Positions 5,988 through 6,016 of a DNA stretch of 6,016 bases are shown piece by piece (position 1 is the stretch's first letter; each line of letters opens with the position of its first letter). The position numbers and the translations under genes are program-made. This stretch comes from Bacillota bacterium (GTDB lineage: Bacteria > Bacillota > Dethiobacteria > DTU022), in the NCBI GenBank assembly GCA_012727685.1, contig JAAYGO010000039.1, positions 1-6,016 on the forward strand, given 5' to 3'. The notes beneath the pieces were generated by a model. It was not told where the DNA came from. It did no database searches and saw only the letters and a list, made by a program, of their open reading frames with translations.

Positions 5988-6016
5988 GAGTCGAAAAGAA
6001 ACGCCTCCCCTGTTAA
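5988..6016. repeat. Possible edge of a GGGGACGGT-type dispersed palindrome, cut by the window end
   Basis: Read on the minus strand this has AACAGGGGAGGCG followed by TTTCTTTTCGACTCTT, which resembles the GGGGACGG...GACTC layout of the inverted repeat at 91-137 and related elements I recall from Bacillota. The matching arm would lie beyond the window, so the hairpin cannot be confirmed. Confidence 0.3.

Overview
The window looks like chromosomal DNA of a GC-rich member of the Bacillota (Firmicutes), probably a Peptococcaceae-, Moorella- or Syntrophomonas-like anaerobe. This rests on the protein types (VanW/G5 envelope protein, long ACT-containing SerA, DUF4126 membrane protein, class U-like sirtuin), strong AGGAGG or AGGGG ribosome binding sites, GTG/TTG starts and short palindromic repeats near both ends. 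The taxonomic call is an inference; there is no rRNA or tRNA in the window. I see no CRISPR array, no intact mobile element and no phage or defence cassette.

Layout: (1) On the minus strand, 36-1481 encodes a membrane-anchored VanW/G5 protein. Its last ~33 codons are not family sequence: they run through a long inverted repeat (91-137), a short spacer, and a dispersed-repeat-like sequence (about 21-45) that supplies the stop codon. (2) Divergently, 1638-2476 encodes a ten-helix EamA/DMT exporter-like permease, split by a -1 frameshift at a run of nine T (1875-1883). Its leader contains a C-rich segment that can pair either with a nearby G-run or with the ribosome binding site. (3) An extended -10 promoter precedes serA (2639-4273, phosphoglycerate dehydrogenase), followed 36 bases later by a DUF4126 membrane protein (4310-4891), probably in one transcript. 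(4) After a 218-base AT-richer gap comes a zinc-type sirtuin (5110-5853). (5) The last 160 bases hold a short protein-like tail and what may be the edge of another dispersed repeat.

The genes do not form one obvious pathway. serA opens the serine pathway (hence glycine and C1 units), the sirtuin consumes NAD+ to deacylate proteins, and VanW and the permease act at the envelope. The points most worth checking are repeat-derived coding at the VanW C terminus, the T9 frameshift (slippage, split gene or sequencing error), the possible RNA switch in the permease leader, and replacement of the usual catalytic Glu of SerA by Asp. I found no convincing undescribed multi-gene system.
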